Below, one piece after another: positions 26,349 to 33,833 of a stretch of 64,000 nt of DNA (the stretch's first letter is position 1; every line of letters begins with the position of its first letter). Below the pieces are notes generated by a model. That model made no database searches. It was not told the DNA's origin and worked only from the letters and a program-made list of their open reading frames with translations. Origin of the DNA: Flectobacillus sp. BAB-3569 (GTDB taxonomy: Bacteria > Bacteroidota > Bacteroidia > Cytophagales > Spirosomataceae); contig NZ_NJFZ01000017.1 of NCBI RefSeq assembly GCF_002270355.1, positions 186,001-250,000 of the forward strand. Direction: 5' to 3'. Both the position numbers and the translations under genes were made by a program.

Positions 26349-26384
26349 TATACGTTAGTTTTGTTGAATAAAAATTGTAGGATA

Positions 26385-26636
26385 TTAATGAGAGGTTGCT
26401 TCCTGTGAATTCTGAATGGATACATTAAAATGCTCCTGAAGTCGACTTTTCTGGGAAATAATAGAATCGTTCAATACTTTATCATGCACTAATTGTTGCG
26501 AACATGGATTACTTGATAGAATAAAGAAAATATTGACAATAACAGATAAAAGCAGAAAGGCACTCAACACAATTACACGAAAAGGTGTTCTTTGTGGTGC
26601 AGCTTTCGTCATTTTGGTAATCAGTTTGAGTTGCAT
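26385..26636 (-). CDS. Small single-pass membrane protein (83 aa)
   Basis: One hydrophobic segment at about residues 19-41 (FRVIVLSAFLLLSVIVNIFFIL) is preceded by a basic N-terminus (KLITKMTKAAPQRTPFR), giving a cytoplasmic N-terminus. A polar, probably extracytoplasmic tail of about 40 residues with one Cys follows. It lies 36 bp upstream of the NhaD gene on the same strand, which suggests co-transcription. ATG 26612 is an alternative start. I recognise no family. Confidence 0.6.
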   Translation of the reverse strand: MQLKLITKMTKAAPQRTPFRVIVLSAFLLLSVIVNIFFILSSNPCSQQLVHDKVLNDSIISQKSRLQEHFNVSIQNSQEATSH

Positions 26637-26751
26637 ACAATGTTATTTTTTGAATAATTATGTTTTACAAAACAACTCAACAAGCCTCAACAACTCATGA
26701 AGAATTCCTTAGAATTTCATTAAATCGTTGAAAATAAACATTTTTAAACAA

Positions 26752-26783
26752 AAATGGCGTAAGCTATTCCACTTACGCCATTT
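26752..26783. terminator. Terminator after the aldehyde-dehydrogenase-like gene
   Basis: AAATGGCGTAAG (26752-26763) pairs with CTTACGCCATTT (26772-26783) around an 8-nt loop, 2 bp past the stop codon at 26785. T-rich sequence follows on the minus strand (TTTGTTTAAAAATG). Confidence 0.75.
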
Positions 26784-26784
26784 C

Positions 26785-28191
26785 CTATGATTTAATCCAA
26801 CCCGTACCAAAAGGTTTGTGGGTATTGATAATAAACGTTTTCTTTCTAAAGAATTTTTTATAATTCGAAAAGGTGCCTTCAAATTCTAAAGTTTCTGGTG
26901 TCATTTGTGGATGTTGCCCTACTTGCAAAACCTCCTCTAACGCAATATCATTAATCGACAAATAGGGGATTGAAAGTTTATCACCCAATGCGATTGCTTC
27001 ATTGGCTGTTTTAGAGAAAATAGCCCCCGAGTGTGCCTGTGTGATTCCATTTACCCACTCGCAAATTTCTTCTGTATCTTGGTAAGACATCACTGGCAAA
27101 ATAGGCGCAAGCGTTTCTTCATTCAGAATTTTCATGCTTGGCTTTACATTGGTAATGATGGTTGGTCGACAGTAATAGCCTCCCTCCCATTTTTCACATT
27201 GTCCTATACCTGTCAATAATTTTGCACCATTTTCGAGGGCTTCCCACAGTTGACCGTTAATGATATTGATTTGTGGTTCAGCAATGATAGGACCGATTTG
27301 TCCAGATTCAGTAGTTGGGTATGCCAAACGTATAAGGTTAGCTTTTCCGACTAATCTTGATAAAAATAAATGATAGACATTACGGTGAACATACACTCTT
27401 TCAATTGACGAAGAAGATTGTCCTGCGTTCCAAAAACCACCTAGTAAAATGGCAGAGGAGGCATTTTCTAAATCGGCTGTTTCGGTAACAATAACCGTAT
27501 TTTTCAAACCATGTTGGATAGAGGAGGGCTTGAATAGTTTATGCGCAATATCAGACACTTGTCTTGCTTCGGCAGCCGTACCATTATAACAAACAAAATC
27601 TGCATTGGAACACAATGGCTCCAAAATATCGTCTGTACCTTCTACAAGAGAAAGTACTTCTCTGAGTCCTCTGGTACGATGAATAGTGTGATTAAGCGTT
27701 CTGACAAATCTTGGAGTTACACAACTTGGCTTAGCAATTACGGCACTACCTGCCAATAAAGCAGGTATGATTTCTTTCATTAGATGTGCAAAAGGGAAGC
27801 ACCAACCACTAATGACGCCCACCAAAGGAAAAGGCTCATAGTGATTTTGGAGTTTTAGCACAGGAATAGAAGTAGACAAACTCTCTGGCTCGCGCAGAAT
27901 CTTCTTGGCAATCTCACACCAACTATCAATGGCACGAAGCACATAATTGAGCTCTTTTTCAGATTCAGTCTTTCGACCGGTATCATCTATTAAGGATTCC
28001 AGTAAATCCGTAGAATAATCTTCAATTAATGTATGCCATTGTTGAAGTACCCTTACTCGCTGTTCGATTCCTTTGGCCATCCAACCGGGTTGAGAAGCCC
28101 TCAATGAAATCGTCCTTGAACGCACACCGTTTGCATCTACAGGTTGAATCGAAAAATCAAATTTGCCAGTTCTGGGGTTTCTTATTTCCAT
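26785..28191 (-). CDS. Aldehyde-dehydrogenase-fold protein lacking catalytic residues (468 aa)
   Basis: The overall ALDH architecture is clear (LVGVISGWCFPFAHLMK, LLAGSAVIAKPS, NEETLAPILPVMSYQ). However, the three residues needed for chemistry are all changed. The PWNFP asparagine is Cys131 in GWCFP. The ELGGK glutamate is Gln226 in QHGLKN. The GQxC nucleophile is Ser260 in AGQSSSS. The cofactor-site lysine (AKPS, Lys154) remains. This points to a pseudoenzyme or one with changed chemistry. It is downstream of an MFS carrier (28303-29499) on the same strand, spaced 111 bp, with candidate -7 motifs between. Binding or regulatory roles are speculative. Confidence 0.88.
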   Translation of the reverse strand: MEIRNPRTGKFDFSIQPVDANGVRSRTISLRASQPGWMAKGIEQRVRVLQQWHTLIEDYSTDLLESLIDDTGRKTESEKELNYVLRAIDSWCEIAKKILREPESLSTSIPVLKLQNHYEPFPLVGVISGWCFPFAHLMKEIIPALLAGSAVIAKPSCVTPRFVRTLNHTIHRTRGLREVLSLVEGTDDILEPLCSNADFVCYNGTAAEARQVSDIAHKLFKPSSIQHGLKNTVIVTETADLENASSAILLGGFWNAGQSSSSIERVYVHRNVYHLFLSRLVGKANLIRLAYPTTESGQIGPIIAEPQINIINGQLWEALENGAKLLTGIGQCEKWEGGYYCRPTIITNVKPSMKILNEETLAPILPVMSYQDTEEICEWVNGITQAHSGAIFSKTANEAIALGDKLSIPYLSINDIALEEVLQVGQHPQMTPETLEFEGTFSNYKKFFRKKTFIINTHKPFGTGWIKS

Positions 28192-28223
28192 AAAATTACT
28201 ATGCTAAAAATTGGGCTTCTGGA

Positions 28224-28266
28224 CAAAACTAAGCGGTTGCTTCGTCACAGTCTTCTGACAAAATTA
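28224..28266 (-). promoter_or_regulatory. Two -7 motifs upstream of the ALDH-like gene
   Basis: TAGTTTTG at 28231-28224 and TAATTTTG at 28266-28259 on the minus strand, both exact TAnnTTTG. Both are followed by the same local word (CCAGAAG or TCAGAAG), as if the promoter unit were duplicated at 35-bp spacing. Confidence 0.4.
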
Positions 28267-28302
28267 ACTATTTAGATTTTCCTCTTGAGAAAATCTATGA
28301 AA

Positions 28303-29499
28303 TTAAACTTTCTTTTTTCTCGAAAAAACAACCAACCCTACAGCGATAATACACAAAGCTAACATGACTTCAAAAGAAGTATTGTACGAATCCGTAGACG
28401 CACGAAGCTGTCCGATAGTTCTGATGCCAATGCTTCCAGCCAATGTGTCAATCATCGTAAAGACCCCTAAAATTAGGCCATACGATTTGCCAGCATAGTG
28501 CTCAGCAATGAGAAGTTGTATCATCGTAAAAGCTCCCGAGTAGCCTACGCCCAACACAATGGCTGCCATGGTCAGCCATGAAACATGCGTCAAACAAGTT
28601 TTTAAAAGCAATATGCCCAAGCCCAACACGACAATCGACCCAAGCATTGCATCATTTTTCCGAATTTTGTCACTGACAAATCCAAATACGATTTTTCCAA
28701 TGATACTACAAAAGAAAAATGACGAAGCGAAACTTGCCGTTTGCGATGGTGTTAGTTGAAGGTCGGATAAAAATAAATCCTTATTGAATAAAATACCATT
28801 TATGCAAAACCACAATGCTCCAGTAGCAATCAGTAAGGTATAAAATGTTGGTTGGCGCAGTGCTTGAGATAAGGTAAAATCCTTAGTAGAATTTTTCTGA
28901 GGCATTACTTCACCCTGAAATTCCTCTTCCTCAGGACGATTTTTTAAGAGCAACTGTGCCAAAATAATAATGCCAACCACAGGAATACCCACATACGTCA
29001 CTGCGGTACGCCACCCTCCAGAGGCTAAAAAGTAGCCCGCAGGTTTGCTCAATATGGTGGCACCAAAACTAGAAGCATTCAAAAACAACCCTAAGGCAAT
29101 ACCTCTATGTTTATCGAACCAGCGACTAATCAAATATACACTCGGAATTACTCCTCCTAGACTTAACGCTACTCCAAAGAACACGTAGTACCATTTTAAC
29201 TGTTCAAAAGTATTAATGAAGGCCAATGATACAAATAATACAGACATTATACTGGCTGCGACACCGAGTATAATTCTAGGAGCAAATCTATCCAATAACC
29301 ACCCACAAAAAGGCGAACAAAAGGCCAATACCAGATACATGTTACTCGGAGCCTGTGTAATGACACCTTTGGTAAGGGCTAGTTCCTGAGAGATACTTGG
29401 GTAAAACAGCGGTAATGTATAAATACCAAATCCGTTTGAACCGATATACATCAAAGACAAACCCAATAAAACCCACCACCCACGATAGAATTTGTTCAT
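28303..29499 (-). CDS. MFS transporter, monocarboxylate/oxalate-formate type (398 aa)
   Basis: About 12 membrane segments. The start FYRGWWVLLGLSLMYIGSNG and CGWLLDRFAPRI loop resemble the monocarboxylate/OFA branch of MFS carriers; a central loop (KNRPEEEEFQGEVMPQK) splits the halves. Substrate is probably a small organic acid (family inference). The stretch upstream carries a -7 motif overlapping the stop of the 29540 gene. It is likely linked to the ALDH-like gene downstream. Another carrier of the same broad type, but not a close copy, is at 35796. Confidence 0.88.
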   Translation of the reverse strand: MNKFYRGWWVLLGLSLMYIGSNGFGIYTLPLFYPSISQELALTKGVITQAPSNMYLVLAFCSPFCGWLLDRFAPRIILGVAASIMSVLFVSLAFINTFEQLKWYYVFFGVALSLGGVIPSVYLISRWFDKHRGIALGLFLNASSFGATILSKPAGYFLASGGWRTAVTYVGIPVVGIIILAQLLLKNRPEEEEFQGEVMPQKNSTKDFTLSQALRQPTFYTLLIATGALWFCINGILFNKDLFLSDLQLTPSQTASFASSFFFCSIIGKIVFGFVSDKIRKNDAMLGSIVVLGLGILLLKTCLTHVSWLTMAAIVLGVGYSGAFTMIQLLIAEHYAGKSYGLILGVFTMIDTLAGSIGIRTIGQLRASTDSYNTSFEVMLALCIIAVGLVVFSRKKKV

Positions 29500-29534
29500 T
29501 CCTGTAAAAAACTTAAATCAATTAATATTTTTTT

Positions 29535-29542
29535 CAAAATTA
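29535..29542 (-). promoter_or_regulatory. -7 promoter motif (TAATTTTG) for the MFS gene, overlapping a stop codon
   Basis: An exact TAnnTTTG on the minus strand, 36 bp upstream of ATG 29499. It overlaps the stop codon of the upstream gene (29540-29542). Confidence 0.5.
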
Positions 29543-29935
29543 GTCCATCACTTTGGCATAAAAAGTAGGCAAATCTTTACGTTTTGGCAACATTTTTGAA
29601 TTATGGAAGCCTACAGAGCGTAAACCGTTTGAATCTTCGTTCGATGATGTCAATAAAATTGTTAAATTTTGAGAATTTGTATTTAACTTAATTTTTAATG
29701 GCTCATAGTCCTCGATTTCAACCACCAAAATGTTTGAACTATTTTCGGTACGAAGGCTGAATTTTCCTTTGATATCCGAAAGTGTCGCACGTTCGGTACC
29801 ACCTTTAACGGTAATATTTACCCCTTGAATTGGTTGTTGGGTATCTCCGTCTAAAATACGACCTGTTAAGATTTTTTGACCAAAACCAGAACTCGCAAGA
29901 CAAAGGAATGAAAATAGTAGTAGGAGTTTTTTCAT
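29540..29935 (-). CDS. Secreted CarboxypepD_reg-like domain protein (131 aa)
   Basis: The signal peptide is MKKLLLLFSFLCLASSGFGQ. A carboxypeptidase regulatory-like beta-sandwich follows (ILTGRILDGDTQQPIQGVNITVKGG, split as key words GRILDGDT and PIQGVNITV), the domain usually found as the N-terminal part of TonB-dependent receptors or in anchored proteins. Here it stands alone with a 45-residue tail. The longer frame from 29995 is rejected because the signal peptide starts at 29935. It is divergent from the TetR gene. It may be a remnant or a free-standing envelope domain. Confidence 0.78.
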   Translation of the reverse strand: MKKLLLLFSFLCLASSGFGQKILTGRILDGDTQQPIQGVNITVKGGTERATLSDIKGKFSLRTENSSNILVVEIEDYEPLKIKLNTNSQNLTILLTSSNEDSNGLRSVGFHNSKMLPKRKDLPTFYAKVMD

Positions 29936-30203
29936 AAGACTAAATATTTTGAAACTTATTGTAAAATTAACAGTCATTAAGGCGAAAGTAGCCAATTTAG
30001 AAAGAATAATTCGAATCCATTGTATATATAACTTACTTTGTTGGATGAGCCAAAGCCTAGTTTGGGTCTTCTCTCGCTCAACAAATGTCTATTAATCAAC
30101 TGTTTTACAAATAGTTGATTCTTTCAAACCAGCACTACGCCAATTTAAGACAGAAATTAACATTTGTGGGACATTTTGAAAAATAAGCGCGAACTCAGTA
30201 ACA

Positions 30204-30785
30204 ATGACAAACATTACCAAAGAATTTGATAAAAAAGAAGCTATTTTGAACGCAACCCTTGAGCTAATATCTAAGCATGGTTTTCATAGCTCCCCTATGT
30301 CTGAAGTGGCCAAGCAGGCCAATGTAGCAGCAGGGACCATTTACCACTATTTTAAGAGTAAAGATGAATTAATTTGTGCGTTGTACGTAAGTTTGAAAGA
30401 AAGAACGACCACCCAACTACTCAAAAACGATGATGCTTCCAAAAATTACAGGGATAGGATTCGGGCGTTTTACCTTCAAAATTTTCATTACTTTACCAAA
30501 AACCCTAAAGAATTTTACTTCTTGGAGCAGTTTTCTAACTCTCCTTTTTTACAACAAATTCCTAAAACAGATTTAACTAAACTAGAACAGCCTATATACG
30601 ACTTTTTACGAAAAGCAGTTTTTACGCAAGCAGTTAGAGATATCCCTCCCAAAATTATGATTTCGTTCGTGATGGGAAGCGTTGGCTCTCTGATCAAATT
30701 ACAGCTATCAGGAGAATTCCAACTGACAAGCTCAGACCTAGAGCTAGCCTTTTTTACTTGTTGGGATGGTATCAAAAAGCAATAA
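30204..30785 (+). CDS. TetR-family transcriptional regulator (193 aa)
   Basis: The N-terminal HTH is typical (ILNATLELISKHGFHSSPM, EVAKQANVAAGTIYHYFKSKDELI, residues 13-60). The C-terminal ligand domain is all-helical with no recognisable specificity. It is divergent from the 29935-26785 set (envelope domain, MFS carrier, ALDH-like protein), which makes that set a candidate target. The 268-bp spacer contains a weak inverted repeat AATCAACT/AGTTGATT at 30094-30120. The gene ends at a strong hairpin. Confidence 0.9.
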   Translation: MTNITKEFDKKEAILNATLELISKHGFHSSPMSEVAKQANVAAGTIYHYFKSKDELICALYVSLKERTTTQLLKNDDASKNYRDRIRAFYLQNFHYFTKNPKEFYFLEQFSNSPFLQQIPKTDLTKLEQPIYDFLRKAVFTQAVRDIPPKIMISFVMGSVGSLIKLQLSGEFQLTSSDLELAFFTCWDGIKKQ

Positions 30786-30786
30786 T

Positions 30787-30826
30787 AAAAAGTCCTCCGT
30801 TCAAATAATTGGACGGAGGACTTTTT
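30787..30826 (+). terminator. Terminator of the TetR gene
   Basis: AAAAAGTCCTCCGT (30787-30800) pairs perfectly with ACGGAGGACTTTTT (30813-30826), a classic A/T-flanked stem that can act in both directions. Confidence 0.85.
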
Positions 30827-30893
30827 AGTTTGATAGGCTATTTCAGAGCATGCTTGCAGCTTCTTACAAAATTTAAAACTCAAGACATATCGT

Positions 30894-31013
30894 CTAATGA
30901 TTCTTATTAAACTTTTTCATTGCAAAATATAAACCTAAAAGAATCAGACCGAAAAACACAAATGTCATGATTTTTTCCAAGCCATCTGGTAACTTTGATT
31001 GCAGATATAACAT
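30894..31013 (-). CDS. Predicted 39-aa single-pass membrane protein
   Basis: The ATG is at 31013 and the TAG at 30896-30894. The peptide begins MLYLQSKLPDGLEKIM and continues with a hydrophobic helix (TFVFFGLILLGLYFAM) and a basic tail (KKFNKNH), so it would insert with the basic tail inside. It fills an otherwise unexplained gap between the TetR terminator and mogA. No family was recognised, but the amphipathic start, helix and basic end look like a real small membrane protein. Conservation in relatives would decide. Confidence 0.5.
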   Translation of the reverse strand: MLYLQSKLPDGLEKIMTFVFFGLILLGLYFAMKKFNKNH

Positions 31014-31112
31014 ATTTCTGGTTGTTGAATGTAAAGGAAATTGTATGCATCAAAAATACATAAGCCAGCTTCAATAACCATACATTATCTTTTAAAACAT
31101 TACTTTATACTC

Positions 31113-31643
31113 ATGGAACCAATCAAAATTGGCGTAATCAATGTTTCAGACCGTGCAAGTGCAGGTATTTATGAAGATATTCCAGGAAAAGCCGTTGTCG
31201 AAACATTAAAAGAATATCTGGTTTCTGAATTTGAAACTGTTTACAAGGTCATTCCTGACGAACAAGACCTTATTTCAGAAACGTTAAAATATATGTCAGA
31301 TACTGAAGGTTGTTGCTTAATTGTAACGACTGGCGGTACAGGACCTGCCAAAAGAGATGTAACTCCAGAGGCAACCGAGGCTGTTTGTGAAAAAATGATG
31401 CCGGGTTTTGGCGAACTAATGCGTACTGAAAGTCTAAAATATGTTCCTACGGCTATTCTTTCCAGACAAACAGCTGGAATCAGAGGTAAATCGCTCATTA
31501 TCAACTTACCTGGCAAACCAAAGGCTATCCGCCAATGCTTAGATGCCGTATTCCCCGCAGTTCCTTATTGCATAGATTTGATAGAGGGTCCTTTTTTGGT
31601 ATGTAATCAGGAGGTCATGAAAGAATTTAGACCTAAGTCATAA
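31113..31643 (+). CDS. mogA: Molybdopterin adenylyltransferase (MogA-type, 176 aa)
   Basis: It adenylates molybdopterin ahead of molybdate insertion in molybdenum cofactor synthesis. MogA/MoaB-fold motifs are IKIGVINVSDRASAG, the MPT-binding LIVTTGGTGPAKRDVTPEAT with its key Asp, and LIINLPGKPKA. The longer frame from 31041 is rejected because family proteins begin near MEPIKIGV at 31113. No other cofactor gene is in the window, so it stands alone here. MogA is preferred over MoaB because of the TPEAT sequence and length, but this is not certain. Confidence 0.9.
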   Translation: MEPIKIGVINVSDRASAGIYEDIPGKAVVETLKEYLVSEFETVYKVIPDEQDLISETLKYMSDTEGCCLIVTTGGTGPAKRDVTPEATEAVCEKMMPGFGELMRTESLKYVPTAILSRQTAGIRGKSLIINLPGKPKAIRQCLDAVFPAVPYCIDLIEGPFLVCNQEVMKEFRPKS

Positions 31644-31712
31644 ACCAAATGAATCCGTATTTAAGATAAATTATACCGCAAATGTGGTATTTTTACTGAT
31701 AAGGTTGCGAGG

Positions 31713-31748
31713 TATATTTGCATATATCGATACCAACTATCGATATAT
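31713..31748 (+). promoter_or_regulatory. -7 motif plus 11-bp inverted repeat upstream of LuxR gene
   Basis: TATATTTG (31713-31720) is an exact -7 motif. Immediately downstream, ATATATCGATA (31722-31732) and TATCGATATAT (31738-31748) form a perfect inverted repeat with a 5-bp spacer that covers the predicted start site. The ATG is at 31763. This is a good autoregulatory operator candidate. Confidence 0.55.
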
Positions 31749-31762
31749 ACAACTTTCACACC

Positions 31763-32545
31763 ATGAAAAGTACAACCTTTACCCTAAATACCACGCAAAT
31801 TAATAGTTTTTGGCAACCCACTCTGGAGAGTTCTGAAGCCTCGAAGGGAAGTTATTTTAATTTGAATAATGCATTGCTTAATGAGGTACTCAAAATTCAA
31901 CAACTGGGACTAGTCATTTGGAGTCCAGATAGCAATGAGTACGGCTTACTATTGGGGGAATTACAAAAAGTTTGCGGATGGTCAAATGAACTTCTCAAAA
32001 AAATGGGTCCAGAGAATTTTCTTTCCCATTTGGTTTCGTCAAGCTTCACAGGTTTGTGTTTGCTCATGAAGCATATGAATACCTATCTTACGAGTATTCC
32101 CGAAAATCAACTTCATGATTTCAGAGCAATTTATGATTATGAACTCGTAGGTAACGATGGTCATATCAGGCGAATATGTCAGGAAAATAGCATTTTAACA
32201 CTCGATAAAAATAGCAAAGTACAATATTTTCTCTCATGTATTTCCAATATAAGCAATGTCAAAAGAGATGGCAAACAACATCTCTTTTTGACTGGCTCTT
32301 CAAAGGAAATGCTTATCGAGATAGATCAGCTTACCAATGTTTGTACGGAGCTTCAACTCCTTACCACACGAGAACTTGAAATAGCTAGATTTATGGGTAA
32401 AGGGCTACAAAGTGAGGAAATCTCGGAGCTTTTAAATATTGCGCTGACCACAGTGTATAAACATCGTCAGAATATTCTTCAAAAATTAAAAATGCAAGAC
32501 ACTAGTGAGGCTTTGCATTTATTAAAAACACTCAAAATGATATAA
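31763..32545 (+). CDS. LuxR-type transcriptional regulator with PAS-like sensor (260 aa)
   Basis: The C-terminal LuxR HTH covers residues about 200-258 (LTTRELEIARFMGKGL, SELLNIALTTVYKHRQNILQKL). The N-terminal about 180 residues contain VIWSPDSNEYGLLLGELQ and a region like DYELVGNDGHIRRICQEN, which suggest a PAS-type ligand or redox sensor; there is no receiver domain. The TTG at 31718 seen as a longer frame is rejected because it lies in the promoter. The inverted repeat over the predicted start suggests self-control. Target genes are unknown. Confidence 0.85.
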   Translation: MKSTTFTLNTTQINSFWQPTLESSEASKGSYFNLNNALLNEVLKIQQLGLVIWSPDSNEYGLLLGELQKVCGWSNELLKKMGPENFLSHLVSSSFTGLCLLMKHMNTYLTSIPENQLHDFRAIYDYELVGNDGHIRRICQENSILTLDKNSKVQYFLSCISNISNVKRDGKQHLFLTGSSKEMLIEIDQLTNVCTELQLLTTRELEIARFMGKGLQSEEISELLNIALTTVYKHRQNILQKLKMQDTSEALHLLKTLKMI

Positions 32546-32576
32546 AAATAGCCCAACCGTTTGGCCGAGCTATTTT
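32545..32576. terminator. Bidirectional terminator between LuxR and XRE genes
   Basis: AAAATAGC (32545-32552) pairs with GCTATTTT (32569-32576), with further pairing possible in the loop. It sits between convergent genes. Confidence 0.6.
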
Positions 32577-32613
32577 CGATTTTTTTGAAAAATCTTTATA
32601 TCCTTACTTTGTT

Positions 32614-33696
32614 CTAAATTCTTCCTAATTCAGTTTTCAAATCCTCAACTAAATCCTTTATACGTTCTAAGGAAGGTTGTGGTTCAGGCATTTGGTAACT
32701 GACAAAAGCCAAGCACTCCCAAATTTCTTGAATATCTTTCAGGCTCACTTCTTTACTCGAAATATTAGCTTTGTCTGAACTCAACAATAAAGTTCCTTTA
32801 ATTTTTGCCTGACTGTAGACACGTCGGTATAAAATACCGTTTTGAGAAGAAACAATGATGTAATGCTGACCGTCCTTTATGTCTGACCAATCTTTGATTT
32901 GACTTCCGATAATAATCGAGTTGTCCAACACAAAATCATCTCCTGACTCAAATGCACGGCAATTATTTGAGTGTATATTAGGCAAAAGCATACTAGGTAG
33001 CGCCCCAATAAACTCCTGTCGTTGACAATTCGCAGCATAATCTTTTCCAGCCTGTTTGGTAACCAGTCGAATAGCTCCAGCCAAAGTAGGTGATTTGGGC
33101 GACTCTGGATGGGTGTTTGTTCGTGGAACAGGTATTGAAACAGATGGGGCAATAGAATTGACAAACTGCTTGTCCCCTTCTACTGAGTGATATTTTTTCG
33201 GAACAACTCTCTGTGAAACCAAATTTACTTGGTTTTCAGTACGATAATATTTTTCGACTACCTGTTGAATCGGCAATGATGGAATAACAACCTGAGACTC
33301 GGTGGGCGGTACCGTAGGACTACCTTGATAAAAACTCTGAATAGGATTAACGGAGGAAGTACTTGTCGGAAAGGTGTTGGCAATAAGTGCACCAATCGAA
33401 CTTGGCTCAGAGTCATTGGGAGGAGCAGCCGTTTTGTAGGGATTTGTAGCACCCGACGACATACCAGCAATACCTGGCGTATCTCTAATTTTGCGAATAT
33501 CGGTCTTGATGAGAGCATCAACCGAAGTACCAAATACCTGAGCAATCATTTTGAGATTTTCCAAATTTGGATTGGCACGAGCCTCCTCGTAAGCACCCAA
33601 TAAAGAACGCTTAATTCCTATTCGACGAGCAAATTGCTCCTGAGTAAGACCGTTGAGTCTACGAAGATATTTGATATTGTTACTTACAATCGACAT
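32614..33696 (-). CDS. XRE-family regulator with LexA/S24-like C-terminal domain (360 aa)
   Basis: Residues 8-62 are an XRE HTH (IKYLRRLNGLTQEQFARRIG, LLGAYEEARANPNLENLK). A poorly conserved Pro/Ser/Thr-rich linker of about 140 residues follows. The C-terminal part (CRAFESGDDFVLDNSIIIGSQI ... DGQHYIIVSSQNGILYRRV) resembles the S24/LexA fold. The usual nucleophile motif GDSM and the catalytic Lys are not evident (Lys place is Arg in LYRRV), so self-cleavage is doubtful. Such proteins sit near dinB/dnaE genes in some Bacteroidota. A TTTAGCTAAA palindrome lies upstream, like the TAGCTA sites at dinB. A stress-response repressor role is inference. Confidence 0.82.
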   Translation of the reverse strand: MSIVSNNIKYLRRLNGLTQEQFARRIGIKRSLLGAYEEARANPNLENLKMIAQVFGTSVDALIKTDIRKIRDTPGIAGMSSGATNPYKTAAPPNDSEPSSIGALIANTFPTSTSSVNPIQSFYQGSPTVPPTESQVVIPSLPIQQVVEKYYRTENQVNLVSQRVVPKKYHSVEGDKQFVNSIAPSVSIPVPRTNTHPESPKSPTLAGAIRLVTKQAGKDYAANCQRQEFIGALPSMLLPNIHSNNCRAFESGDDFVLDNSIIIGSQIKDWSDIKDGQHYIIVSSQNGILYRRVYSQAKIKGTLLLSSDKANISSKEVSLKDIQEIWECLAFVSYQMPEPQPSLERIKDLVEDLKTELGRI

Positions 33697-33816
33697 GATT
33701 TTTTCCTTTCTGCACGAATAAGCCGTTTCCTTGAGATAAATACTTTTGATGGAAATTTACGATATTATTCGAAAAAATTCCAGTAATTGCCCTTTTATCC
33801 CTTAAAAAACGTGTGA

Positions 33817-33826
33817 TTTAGCTAAA
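33817..33826. promoter_or_regulatory. TTTAGCTAAA palindrome upstream of the XRE gene
   Basis: A perfect 10-bp palindrome 120 bp upstream of ATG 33696 and 8 bp past the subtilase stop. It has the same core as the dinB array (TAGCTA). Candidate operator. Confidence 0.35.
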
Positions 33827-33833
33827 GCTCATT

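Noticed and set aside
26385-26636. Toxin-antitoxin partner of the antiporter region
   Set aside because: A single-pass membrane peptide with no antitoxin-like neighbour.
30094-30120. TetR operator
   Set aside because: The arms are only 8 bp with an 11-bp spacer in AT-rich DNA; too weak to claim without comparison.
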